Assembly: GCF_041431415.1 (NCBI RefSeq)
Contig: NZ_CP107845.1
Span: 3,100,001-3,164,000, forward strand
DNA: 64,000 nucleotides
DNA from: Streptomyces sp. NBC_00513
GTDB lineage: Bacteria; Actinomycetota; Actinomycetes; Streptomycetales; Streptomycetaceae
Direction of reading: 5' to 3'
Shown: piece by piece, positions 44,775-52,572 of the stretch
Layout of the letters: the number at the start of each line of letters is the position of its first letter
How positions within the stretch are numbered: the first letter of the stretch is position 1
Notes under the pieces: generated by a model
What the model was told of the DNA's origin: nothing
The model's input: only the letters and a program-made list of their open reading frames with translations
Databases searched by the model: none
Program-made: the position numbers and the translations under genes

Positions 44775-45572
44775 TCAGCGGTAGGACGCCTTGGTGCGGA
44801 TGCGGGAGACGGCCAGGAGCACCAGCAGGGTGGTGGCCATCAGGACCACCGCGACGGCCGATCCGCCGAAGAGCGAACCCCGGTCGGTGGCGGTGAAGAC
44901 GCGGACCGGCAGGGGCATCCAGTCCGGCGGGTAGAGCATCATCGTGGCGCTCAACTCACCCATGGACAGGGCGAAGCAGAGCCCCGCGGCGGCGGTCAGG
45001 GAGGGCAGCAGCAGGGGGATCCTGATCCGCCACAGCACCTGGGCGGGAGATGCCCCCAGGGAGGCGGCGGCCTGCTCGTAGGCGGGGTCGAGCCGCACGA
45101 TCGCGGCGGAGACCGACTGGTGGGCGAACGCCGTGACGAGGACGGTGTGGGCCAGGACGACGATGGTGCTCGTCCCGTTGAGGAGCAGGGGCGGCCGGCT
45201 GAAGGCGACGAGGACCGCGAGGCCCACCACCACCGACGGTACGGCGACCGGCAGCATGAACAGGGCGTCCAGGAAGCGCTTCCCGCGCCTCTTCAGGCCG
45301 GCGGCGGCCAGCGCCGCCCAGCTGCCAACGGTGAGGGCGAGCAGGCTCGCGACGAGGGCGGTGACCAGGGATGTGGTGAGTGCCTGGAGGGATTCGCCCC
45401 GGACGGCGGAGGCGTAGTTCGCGGTGGTCGGGCCGGAGGGGAAGGCGCCGGACCAGTGGGTGGCGAGGGAGGCGGCCACCACGACGAGCAGCGGCAGCGC
45501 GAAGAGGGGGAGGAAGAGGAGGCCGAAGAGGCCCCAGGCGGCCCAGCGGCCGGCCCTGCTATGCACCAGCAC
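44775..45572 (-). CDS. ABC permease of the phosphonate importer (PhnV-like)
   Basis: A 265-residue permease with about six membrane helices and an EAA loop YEQAAASLGASPAQVLWRI. It starts at GTG inside the end of the preceding permease gene (14-bp overlap). A second GTG two codons downstream is possible. It pairs with the larger permease. Confidence 0.85.
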   Translation of the reverse strand: MLVHSRAGRWAAWGLFGLLFLPLFALPLLVVVAASLATHWSGAFPSGPTTANYASAVRGESLQALTTSLVTALVASLLALTVGSWAALAAAGLKRRGKRFLDALFMLPVAVPSVVVGLAVLVAFSRPPLLLNGTSTIVVLAHTVLVTAFAHQSVSAAIVRLDPAYEQAAASLGASPAQVLWRIRIPLLLPSLTAAAGLCFALSMGELSATMMLYPPDWMPLPVRVFTATDRGSLFGGSAVAVVLMATTLLVLLAVSRIRTKASYR

Positions 45573-46509
45573 GCTTGCTCACCACCCGGTAGAGGCCGAA
45601 CAGGCCGACGGAGATCGCGATGTTGACGACGGCGACGACGCAGGCGGCCGGGTAGTCGGATTCCAGGATCGCCTTGCCGTAGACGAGCATCGGGAGCGTG
45701 GTGACGCCCTTGGCTCCGGTGAACAGGACGATCCCGAACTCGTTGAGGCACATGACGAGGACCAGGCTGCCGCCGGCGGCGAGGGCCGGCAGCGCCTCGG
45801 GGAGGATCACCCGCCGGACGATCCGGGCGGGTCCGGCGCCGAGCGAGGAGGCCACCTCCAGCTGGGCGGTGTCCAGTTGGGAGAAGGCGGCGAGCAGGGG
45901 GCGCATGACGAACGGGGTGAAGTAGGTGATCTCCGCGAGGAGGACGCCCCAGGGCGTCGCCAGGAAGTGGAAGGGGCCGTCCGCGACGCCGAGGACGTCG
46001 GTCCAGATCCCGTTGGCCATGCCGACCGAGCCGTAGATGAAGAGGAGGGCGAGGGTGATGAGGAAGGAGGGGAAGGAGAGGAAGACGTCGATGAACCGGG
46101 AGACGGCCCTGGCTCCCGGGAAGGGCACGAAGGCGATGACGAGGGCCAACGCGAAGCCGAGGACGAGACATCCGACGGTGGCGCCGACGGCCAGCCAGAC
46201 GGTGGTGCCGAGGGCCTCGCGGAAGGGGGTGGAGGCGAAGACGGTGGAGTACGCGTCGAAGGCGCCGCCGTTCTCGGGGGTGAAGGACTGCCGGACGACC
46301 AGGGCGAGCGGGTAGAGGAAGACCAGCGCGAGGACGACCACCGGGGGCAGGCTCCACACCCAGCGCGGGACGCCGCGTGCGGCGGGGGCTGCGGGTGCGG
46401 GTCCGGGGGTGGCGTGCGGGCCCGGGGCGGAGGTACGGGGCGGCTGCCGGGGGACGGTGGCGCGGGCCGGCCCGGCGGGGGCCGATCGCGGGTCCGCGAC
46501 CTCAGCCAT
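45559..46509 (-). CDS. ABC permease of the phosphonate importer (PhnU-like)
   Basis: A 316-residue permease with a Pro/Ala-rich cytoplasmic N-terminus of about 47 residues and six predicted membrane helices beginning WVWSLPPVVVLALVFLYPLA. The EAA loop is LEVASSLGAGPARIVRRVIL. The start overlaps the ATPase stop by 8 bp, as expected for a translationally coupled importer operon. Confidence 0.85.
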   Translation of the reverse strand: MAEVADPRSAPAGPARATVPRQPPRTSAPGPHATPGPAPAAPAARGVPRWVWSLPPVVVLALVFLYPLALVVRQSFTPENGGAFDAYSTVFASTPFREALGTTVWLAVGATVGCLVLGFALALVIAFVPFPGARAVSRFIDVFLSFPSFLITLALLFIYGSVGMANGIWTDVLGVADGPFHFLATPWGVLLAEITYFTPFVMRPLLAAFSQLDTAQLEVASSLGAGPARIVRRVILPEALPALAAGGSLVLVMCLNEFGIVLFTGAKGVTTLPMLVYGKAILESDYPAACVVAVVNIAISVGLFGLYRVVSKRAGA

Positions 46510-47551
46510 CCGACACCCCCGCCGACAGCAACACCGCGTCCCGGGGCTCGAAGTGCAGGGTCACCCGGTCGCCCAGCGCCGGGGTCTCGCGCAGTTCGGG
46601 CAGGTCCGCCTTGACCCGGTGGCCCGCGACGTCCACGTACAGCCGGTGCGTCGAGCCGCGCCACTGCACCTCGGTGATCGTGCCGTTCAGGGCGTTGGGG
46701 CCCGCGCCGAGGCCGATCAGGTGGGGGCGTACGCACAGGGTGGCGCCGGCGCCGGGCGCGGCCCGGCCCCGGTCCAGTACCAGGGCGCGCCCCTCGAAGA
46801 CGGCGCCGGTGTCGGCGACGGTCACCGGGAGGAGGTTGGCGTTGCCGACGAAGGAGGCCGTGAACTCGGTGCGCGGTGAGCGGTACAGCTGCCGCGGGGT
46901 GCCGCAGTCCTGGAGCCGGGCCTTGTCCATGACGGCGATCCGGTCGGCCAGGGTGAGGGCCTCGATCTGGTCGTGCGTGACGTACAGGATCGACACGTCG
47001 GGGAGTTCGCGGTGCAGTCGGGCCAGTTCGGCGAGCATTCCGGAGCGCAGTTGGGCGTCCAGCGCGGACAGCGGCTCGTCGAGGAGGAGCACGCCGGGGC
47101 GGATGGCGAGCGCGCGGGCGATGGCCACGCGCTGCTGCTGCCCGCCGGAGAGTTCGCGGGGGTGGCGCTTGGCGTAGGCGGCCATCCCGGTCATCTCCAG
47201 GGCTTCCGCCACGCGGCCGGGTATCTCGGCCCTGGGCGTCTTGCGCGCCTTGAGTCCGAACGCGACGTTGTCCTCGACGCGCAGGTGCGGGAAGAGCGCG
47301 TACTGCTGGACGACCATGCCGATGCCGCGTTTGTGGGGCGGGAGGGCGGTGACGTCCCGGTCCCCGATCCACACCCGGCCCGCGAAGGGCCGTACGAAGC
47401 CGGCGACCGCCCGCAGCGCCGTGGTCTTGCCCGATCCCGACGGACCGAGAAGGGCCATGACCTCGCCCTGCTCGACCGTCAGGTCCAGGGAGTCCAGCAC
47501 GGTGTTGCCGTCGTAGGCGACCGAGACGGACTCGAAGCGGATCCCGCTCAC
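46502..47551 (-). CDS. ABC importer ATPase (PhnT-like)
   Basis: A 349-residue ATPase: Walker A LLGPSGSGKTTALR, Q-loop VVQQYALFPHL, signature LSGGQQQRVAIARAL, Walker B VLLLDEPLSALD and H-loop VTHDQIEA. A TOBE-like C-terminal domain of about 110 residues follows. It begins at GTG in a GTGA overlap with the phosphonatase-like gene. It drives import by the two permeases encoded downstream. Confidence 0.9.
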   Translation of the reverse strand: MSGIRFESVSVAYDGNTVLDSLDLTVEQGEVMALLGPSGSGKTTALRAVAGFVRPFAGRVWIGDRDVTALPPHKRGIGMVVQQYALFPHLRVEDNVAFGLKARKTPRAEIPGRVAEALEMTGMAAYAKRHPRELSGGQQQRVAIARALAIRPGVLLLDEPLSALDAQLRSGMLAELARLHRELPDVSILYVTHDQIEALTLADRIAVMDKARLQDCGTPRQLYRSPRTEFTASFVGNANLLPVTVADTGAVFEGRALVLDRGRAAPGAGATLCVRPHLIGLGAGPNALNGTITEVQWRGSTHRLYVDVAGHRVKADLPELRETPALGDRVTLHFEPRDAVLLSAGVSDG

Positions 47552-48339
47552 GTGCCGGACTCCCGGGCCAACAGTGCGGGGAGTTCGGCGATCGAGCCGA
47601 GGACGTGGGTCGCGCCGTGCTCGTCGAGGGTCCGGCGGTCGTGGGCGCCGGTGAGGACGCCCGCCACGATCCCGGCGCCGGCGCGGCGGCCGCTGAGCAT
47701 GTCGTACGCCGTGTCGCCGGCGACGACCGTCTCGCGTACGTCGGCCACCGCGCCGGTGCGCAGGAACGCGGCCAGCACCATGTCCGGGTAGGGCCGGCCG
47801 CGACCGCCCGCGTCGGCGGGGCACAGGGTGAGGTCGGCGAGGTCGCGCCAGCCGAGGGCGTCCAGGATGGCGTCCTGGGTGACGCGGGCGAAGCCGGTGG
47901 TCAGGACGACGGTGCGGCCGTCGCCGCGCAGCTTCTCGATGGTCTCGCGGGCGCCGGGGATCGGGCCGATGAGGCCTGCGTCGACGAGTTCCGCGTACGC
48001 CTCCTCGAAGGTGGCGTTGGCCTGGCGGGCGAGGTCCTCGCTGCCGAACAGGTGGCGGAAGACGGAGATCTTCGACTCGCCCATGGTGTCGCGGACGTAC
48101 TGGAGCTTCGCGGCGTGGTCGGCGGTGCCGGGCTCGACGCCGAGGCGCTCGGCGGCGCGCTCGAAGGCCCGCTCGACGAGGCCGCCGTCGGCGACGGTGG
48201 TGCCGGCCATGTCGAGGACGATCAGCCCGCCGGGGGTGGTCGCGTGTTCGGTGGTGGTCGGGTTGCTCGTGCTGTTCATGGCGCCTGTGCTGTTCGTGTT
48301 GCCCGTGCTGTTCGTGTTGCCCGTGGATTCGGTGTTCAT
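47548..48339 (-). CDS. phosphonatase-like HAD hydrolase
   Basis: A 263-residue HAD enzyme of the PhnX-like group. The nucleophile motif is LIVLDMAGTTVADGGLVERA, matching phosphonoacetaldehyde-hydrolase relatives, with VVLTTGFARVTQDAIL (motif II) and VVAGDTAYDML (motif III). The N-terminal ~35 residues contain an NTNSTG repeat encoded by an 18-bp tandem repeat; an internal ATG at 48279 would remove part of it. With the FAD oxidoreductase upstream, it would cleave the C-P bond of an oxidised phosphonate. The catalytic Lys of PhnX is not evident in the cap, so the substrate may differ. Confidence 0.8.
   Translation of the reverse strand: MNTESTGNTNSTGNTNSTGAMNSTSNPTTTEHATTPGGLIVLDMAGTTVADGGLVERAFERAAERLGVEPGTADHAAKLQYVRDTMGESKISVFRHLFGSEDLARQANATFEEAYAELVDAGLIGPIPGARETIEKLRGDGRTVVLTTGFARVTQDAILDALGWRDLADLTLCPADAGGRGRPYPDMVLAAFLRTGAVADVRETVVAGDTAYDMLSGRRAGAGIVAGVLTGAHDRRTLDEHGATHVLGSIAELPALLARESGT
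48283..48325 (-). repeat. 18-bp tandem repeat at the 5' end of the phosphonatase-like gene
   Basis: Two and a third copies of a unit containing GTGCTGTTCGTGTTGCCC. It encodes Asn-Thr-Asn-Ser-Thr-Gly repeats directly after the start codon and keeps the frame when copy number changes. Confidence 0.8.
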
Positions 48340-48344
48340 GGTGG

Positions 48345-49466
48345 TTACCAGCCCAGTTCGTTCGCGGTGGTCTCGGCTATGGCGGGCGAGCAGGTCATGC
48401 CGCGCCCGCCCGGTCCGGTCACCAGCCAGACGCCGTCGCTCACCTGCTTGCGGTGGACGACGCGGGTGGTGTCGGTGCACTGTGCGTACACGCCCGCCCA
48501 GCGGTGCCGGATCTTCGGCAGGGGGCGGCCCAGGAGGGACTCCACCACCTCGGTGAGGTGCTCGTAGGGGTCTTCGAGGGTGTCGAACGCGAAGGGGTGC
48601 TCGTACTCGTGGGTGTCGCCGATGGTCAGTCCGCCGTCCCGGCGCTGGACCATGAGGAGTTGCATCCGGTGCTCGGCCGCGACGGGCGCCTGCGCCTGCT
48701 CGGCGTCGAGGGCGTCCAGGGCGTCGCTCCGGTAGGCGGGGTAGTAGCGGAAGCTGTCCGCGTCGGCGACCGACGTGGTCAGCGGCTCGCCGAGCGGGGC
48801 GGTCTGCATCATCTGCAGCCGGACCCGGCGCACGGGGAGGTCGGGTTCCAGCTCGCGGACCAGGCCGCTCAGCCAGGCGCCGGTGGCGAGGATCACCGCG
48901 TCGCCGCGGTGGACGTCGCCGTGGTCGTCGCGGACGGCGCCGGGTCCGACGACCTCGCGGACCTCGCGCCCGGGGAGGAAGGTGTACCGGCCGGTGGCGC
49001 GCAGGGCCTCCCGCAGGTGCAGTTGGGCGGTGCGCGGTTCGACGGCCGCGTCCCGTTCGCACCAGAGGGCGGCGTCGAACTCGCCGCGCAGTGCCGGGTT
49101 GATCTTCCGGGCCGCGGCGGCGCCGACCAGTTCGTAGCCGCGGGCGGCGGCGTCGGGCCGGGCCGCGGCCGCCTCCGCCACGGCGTACTCGCGGGCGCCT
49201 CGTACGGGGGTGAGGGAGCCGATCGCGCGGAAGCCCAGGCCGGGCACCTCCGCGCCGATGCGTTCCCAGAGCTCGCGGGCCCGCAGGGCGGTGTCGAGCT
49301 CCTCACCGCCTGCTCGTCCGCTGATCCAGATCTGGCCGAAATTGCGTAGTGACGCGCCCCGGGCCTCCGCTTCCCGCTCGATCTGGACGACCTCGTGGCC
49401 GCGTTCGACTGCTTGCCAGGCGTGCATGGTGCCGACCACGCCGCCTCCGACGACTATGACTCTCAC
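48345..49466 (-). CDS. FAD-dependent oxidoreductase of the phosphonate-linked TIGR03364 type
   Basis: A 373-residue DAO-fold flavoprotein. The FAD motif VRVIVVGGGVVGTMHAWQA is at the very N-terminus, which is why GTG 49466 is preferred over longer upstream starts. GASLRNFGQIWISGRAGGEE and the C-terminal GVWLVTGPGGRGMTCSPAIA fit a clade of amine oxidases that occur beside phosphonatase-like HAD genes. By analogy it would oxidise an aminoalkylphosphonate to the aldehyde used by the next enzyme. No transaminase PhnW gene is present, which agrees with an oxidase route. Confidence 0.8.
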   Translation of the reverse strand: MRVIVVGGGVVGTMHAWQAVERGHEVVQIEREAEARGASLRNFGQIWISGRAGGEELDTALRARELWERIGAEVPGLGFRAIGSLTPVRGAREYAVAEAAAARPDAAARGYELVGAAAARKINPALRGEFDAALWCERDAAVEPRTAQLHLREALRATGRYTFLPGREVREVVGPGAVRDDHGDVHRGDAVILATGAWLSGLVRELEPDLPVRRVRLQMMQTAPLGEPLTTSVADADSFRYYPAYRSDALDALDAEQAQAPVAAEHRMQLLMVQRRDGGLTIGDTHEYEHPFAFDTLEDPYEHLTEVVESLLGRPLPKIRHRWAGVYAQCTDTTRVVHRKQVSDGVWLVTGPGGRGMTCSPAIAETTANELGW

Positions 49467-49537
49467 GCCGTCCACGGTGGGTGTGGACCGTGTCCCGCGG
49501 AGGGCCGGCCGGTGGCGCGGCGGTGAACAGCCCTCGA

Positions 49538-49560
49538 CACTTGGACTAGACCCGTTACCA
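49538..49560 (-). promoter_or_regulatory. operator-like site of the phosphonate operon (site A)
   Basis: On the minus strand: TAACGGGTCTAGTCC, with GGTCTAGTCC resembling the symmetric core of GntR/HutC operators. It lies 72 bp upstream of the FAD oxidoreductase gene and just after the GntR gene. Compare site B at 43530-43552. Confidence 0.65.
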
Positions 49561-49614
49561 TTCTGTGATGACATTTTGCCCCTTTGAAGGTGGTTGTTCA
49601 TGGAGGGCGCTCCG

Positions 49615-50385
49615 CTATTCGGGCCGAAGCCTCGTCGTGAAGCTGAACCTGTCACCACGGTAGAGCGAACGCACACGCTCCAGGGGGGCGCCCCCCTGAT
49701 CCTGCGAGAACCGGTGGATGAGCAGCATCGGAAGGGCCGGCGGGGTGCCGATCAGCAGGGCTTCGCGCGGTGTCGCGAGCACCGTCTCCAGCTTCTCGTC
49801 GGCGCCCCCGAACGTGATGCCGAGGCTGTCGCCGAGGTATCCGTAGAAGGAGGAGTCCGGCTTGAAATCGCTGTCCAACCGGGGCGCCCGCGCGACCCGG
49901 ATGTACGTGCTCTCCAGGCCCACCCGCTCATCGTCCGCGAGGAGGACGCGCTCCAGGTGCCAGACCGGCTCGCCGACCTCGGCGCCGATGCCGCGGCACA
50001 GTTCGGCCGGGCACGGGAACTGCTCCAGGCCGATCAGGTTGCGGCCGGGGCGGCGGCCCTGACGGCGCACGCCCTCGGTGTAGCTCGCGAGGGAGAGGGG
50101 CTGCTCCAGCTTGGGCCCGGCGACGACGGTGCCGCGCCCCGAGCGCCGCAGGCGCCCCTCCAGCAGCAGCTCGCGCAGGGCCTGGCGCACCGTCTCCCGC
50201 GACACCTCGTACTGCTCGGCGAGATCACGTTCGGTGGGCAGCGTCCCGCCCTCCCCCAGCTCCTCGACGAGCACGGAGATGCGGGCCTTGACCGCGTAGT
50301 ACTTGGGGATGCGGCCGTGCTCGGGGATCCCCGAGCGCACGGGCAGGCCGGGGCGGTGCGGCTGGTACCGGGTGTGTTCTTCCAC
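49615..50385 (-). CDS. GntR/HutC-family regulator of the phosphonate locus
   Basis: A 256-residue regulator. The winged helix-turn-helix (about residues 28-90) contains TLPTERDLAEQYEVSRETVR and QALRELLLEGRLRRSGRGTV; the UTRA ligand domain (about 100-250) includes EPVWHLERVLLADDERVGLE. HutC-type proteins include DasR and PhnF. It lies upstream of the phosphonate genes on the same strand, and two operator-like sites of the right type flank the locus. GTG start; a half-site TGGTCC lies upstream of it (about 50392). Confidence 0.87.
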   Translation of the reverse strand: MEEHTRYQPHRPGLPVRSGIPEHGRIPKYYAVKARISVLVEELGEGGTLPTERDLAEQYEVSRETVRQALRELLLEGRLRRSGRGTVVAGPKLEQPLSLASYTEGVRRQGRRPGRNLIGLEQFPCPAELCRGIGAEVGEPVWHLERVLLADDERVGLESTYIRVARAPRLDSDFKPDSSFYGYLGDSLGITFGGADEKLETVLATPREALLIGTPPALPMLLIHRFSQDQGGAPLERVRSLYRGDRFSFTTRLRPE

Positions 50386-50418
50386 CCTGGGACTCTACGT
50401 GGACCAGGTGTACGACGA

Positions 50419-51252
50419 TCAGCGCGCGGCCCGCGCGCGCAGCCGCCGGGCCCCGAGCAGGAGGCCGCCGCCGGTGGCGAGGGCGACCGCGGAACCGACG
50501 GCGTACACCCATTCCCGGGGGCCGGTGTGCGCGAGTGCGCCCCCTTCGGCGGAGTCCTCGTCCCCCTCCACGAAGAACCGGTACCCGCCGGCCTCGCCGA
50601 CCCAGTCCCCGTCGTCGGCCTTGCGCTGGACGAGGGCCGCGTCGGCGACCACCTCGCCGAGCGGGGCGTCGGGCGCGAAGGCCAGCTGCACCTTGACGGT
50701 GAGGGAGCCCCCGGCGCCGACGGAGAACCCGGAGAAGGCGTCCCCGCCGTCGAAGACGGCGATGATCTCGTCGCGGTCGGTGTGCTCCAGGGTGACGGGG
50801 TGGGGGCCGCCGGGGGCCTCGAACTCCATCCGGAGATCGGCGGGGCGCAGGGCGCGCGCCTTGTCGGTGAAGACGATCACGGGGTGGATGGCGGTGCACC
50901 GGTCGCCGGTGGTGTTGGTCAGGTCCAGGTACCAGGACTGCGCGTCGCCGCCGGTCCGGTAGACGGCCGGGCCGCCGCGGATCCGGGCCCCGATGGGAAA
51001 GGCGGTGCTCTTCCCGTCCCCGCAGGTGGCCTGCACCCGGGAGGGCAGCGCGGGCGCGGGGCGCGCTCCGCCGCCGTTGCCGACGTCGGCGGAGGCGGCG
51101 GGTGCGAGGGCGACGAGGAGGGCGGCGGAGAGGCAGGCGGAGAGCACGGCCGGGCGTACGGCCGACAGTACGGCCGGAAGCGGGGCGGGCAGTGCGGCCC
51201 GGAAGGGGGCGGGAAACGCGGCGGGGAGGGCAAGGGCTTTGCGCGTTCGCAT
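50419..51252 (-). CDS. cell-wall-anchored protein with LAHTG sorting signal
   Basis: A 277-residue exported protein. A long Ala/Pro/Leu signal region (about residues 1-55) precedes a beta-rich domain with two Cys residues (QATCGDGKST and TGDRCTAIHP). The C-terminus has LAHTG (240-244), a hydrophobic helix and ARRLRARAAR, a canonical LAXTG sorting signal for class E sortases. A class E sortase is encoded at 56345-57214. Function of the exposed domain unknown. Confidence 0.85.
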   Translation of the reverse strand: MRTRKALALPAAFPAPFRAALPAPLPAVLSAVRPAVLSACLSAALLVALAPAASADVGNGGGARPAPALPSRVQATCGDGKSTAFPIGARIRGGPAVYRTGGDAQSWYLDLTNTTGDRCTAIHPVIVFTDKARALRPADLRMEFEAPGGPHPVTLEHTDRDEIIAVFDGGDAFSGFSVGAGGSLTVKVQLAFAPDAPLGEVVADAALVQRKADDGDWVGEAGGYRFFVEGDEDSAEGGALAHTGPREWVYAVGSAVALATGGGLLLGARRLRARAAR

Positions 51253-51425
51253 GGAAGACCTTCGCAGCTCGCCGGACGGGGACGATGATCGGACCAGGCG
51301 ACAATCACCCCGGCCCTGCTAGCACCTTTCCACGCGCGCGAGACCCCGAGCCGGCCGCCGCGCCCGGTCCGTCCCGGTTTACCCCCGATCGGCCCACGAG
51401 GTCAACCCCGGCCCCGGCGCTCCGT

Positions 51426-52529
51426 TCACCGGCCCAGCCCCCGCCCGAAGTACGGCCCCAGCACGAGTTCCGCCGCGCCCTCCGCGACACCGCCCGCCGC
51501 CACCGCGACGACCGTCGCGGGGAGCGCCTCGCGCCCGGCCAGCGCGGCCCGCACCCCCGTCAGGAACACCTCCGGGGCGGCGTCCACCACGCGCCCGCCC
51601 AGCAGGACCCGCTCCACGTCCAGCAGCGCCACCACGTTCGCGGCGCCCTCGCCCAGGATCCGCGCCGCCTCGGCGAGGTCGCCGCGGTCCACCGCGCCCA
51701 GGCAGAGCGCCTCCACGCACCCCCGACCCCCGCAGCGGCAGCGCGGCCCGTCCAGTTCCAGCACCTGGTGGCCGAACTCGCCGGCCGCCGAGCGCGCCCC
51801 CCGGTACACCTCGCCGGCCAGCCGCAGTCCCGCGCCCAGACCGGTCCCGACGTGCAGGTACACGGCGCCGCCCGGGTCGGGGCCGGTCACCGCCACCCCG
51901 GCGTTGGTGTCCTTGTCCACGACCACCGGCAACTGCGGCCCCAGCCGCTCCGTCAGGGCCGCCCGCAGCGCGAACCCCTCCCATTCGGGGAACCCCGTCA
52001 CCGGTCCGAACACCCCGGTGCGCCAGTCGAGCGGACCCGGGGCGGCGACCCCCACGCCGAGCAGCGGCGGCGCCCCGGCGCCACCGGAGAGGCGCCCGAT
52101 CGCGCGTGCCACCTCCTCCACGGCCGCCCGGGGCCCGGCCCCGAAGTCGAGGGGGCCGTGCGAGCGCTCGACGACGCCGCCCGCGAGGTCGACCCGTACG
52201 GCGCGCAGTTCGTCGCGGTCCAGGTGCACCCCGATCGCGTGCCGGGCCTCGGGGACCAGCCGCAGCAGGGTGCGCGGCTTGCCGCCGGTAGAGGCGCCGC
52301 GCCCGGCCTCCGCGACCAGTCCGTCCACGAGCAGCCGTACCGTGATCTTGCTGACGGCCTGGGGGGTGAGGCCGGTACGGGCGGCGAGTTCGGCGCGCCC
52401 GAGTCCGGCCGGGCCGGCTCCGCGCAACAGGTCCAGCAGCAGCGCCTCGTTGTGGCCGCGCAAGGCCGGCAGGTTGGCGCCGCCCCGGCTCGCCTCGTTG
52501 CCCTCATTGGGCTGATTGCCCCGGTTCAC
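51426..52529 (-). CDS. ROK-family transcriptional regulator
   Basis: A 367-residue regulator. The N-terminal MarR-like winged helix (about 20-80; GRAELAARTGLTPQAVSKIT) is followed by a ROK domain with VDKDTNAGV, HVGTGLGAGLRLAGEV and the zinc motif CRCGGRGCVEALC. ROK repressors typically respond to a sugar or its phosphate. GTG 52529 has AAGGAG upstream. It is divergent from a Gfo/Idh/MocA oxidoreductase gene, with a shared palindrome between them. Confidence 0.87.
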   Translation of the reverse strand: MNRGNQPNEGNEASRGGANLPALRGHNEALLLDLLRGAGPAGLGRAELAARTGLTPQAVSKITVRLLVDGLVAEAGRGASTGGKPRTLLRLVPEARHAIGVHLDRDELRAVRVDLAGGVVERSHGPLDFGAGPRAAVEEVARAIGRLSGGAGAPPLLGVGVAAPGPLDWRTGVFGPVTGFPEWEGFALRAALTERLGPQLPVVVDKDTNAGVAVTGPDPGGAVYLHVGTGLGAGLRLAGEVYRGARSAAGEFGHQVLELDGPRCRCGGRGCVEALCLGAVDRGDLAEAARILGEGAANVVALLDVERVLLGGRVVDAAPEVFLTGVRAALAGREALPATVVAVAAGGVAEGAAELVLGPYFGRGLGR

Positions 52530-52550
52530 CCTGCCGACTCTCCTTGCACT

Positions 52551-52570
52551 TAGGCAACACTGTTGCCAAA
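52551..52570. promoter_or_regulatory. operator palindrome between the ROK and oxidoreductase genes
   Basis: TTAGGCAACACTGTTGCCAA and its flanks form a 9-of-10 inverted repeat with perfect core GGCAACA-C-TGTTGCC. It lies 22 bp from the ROK start and directly before the oxidoreductase ATG, so one bound regulator could control both genes. Confidence 0.75.
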
Positions 52571-52572
52571 GT

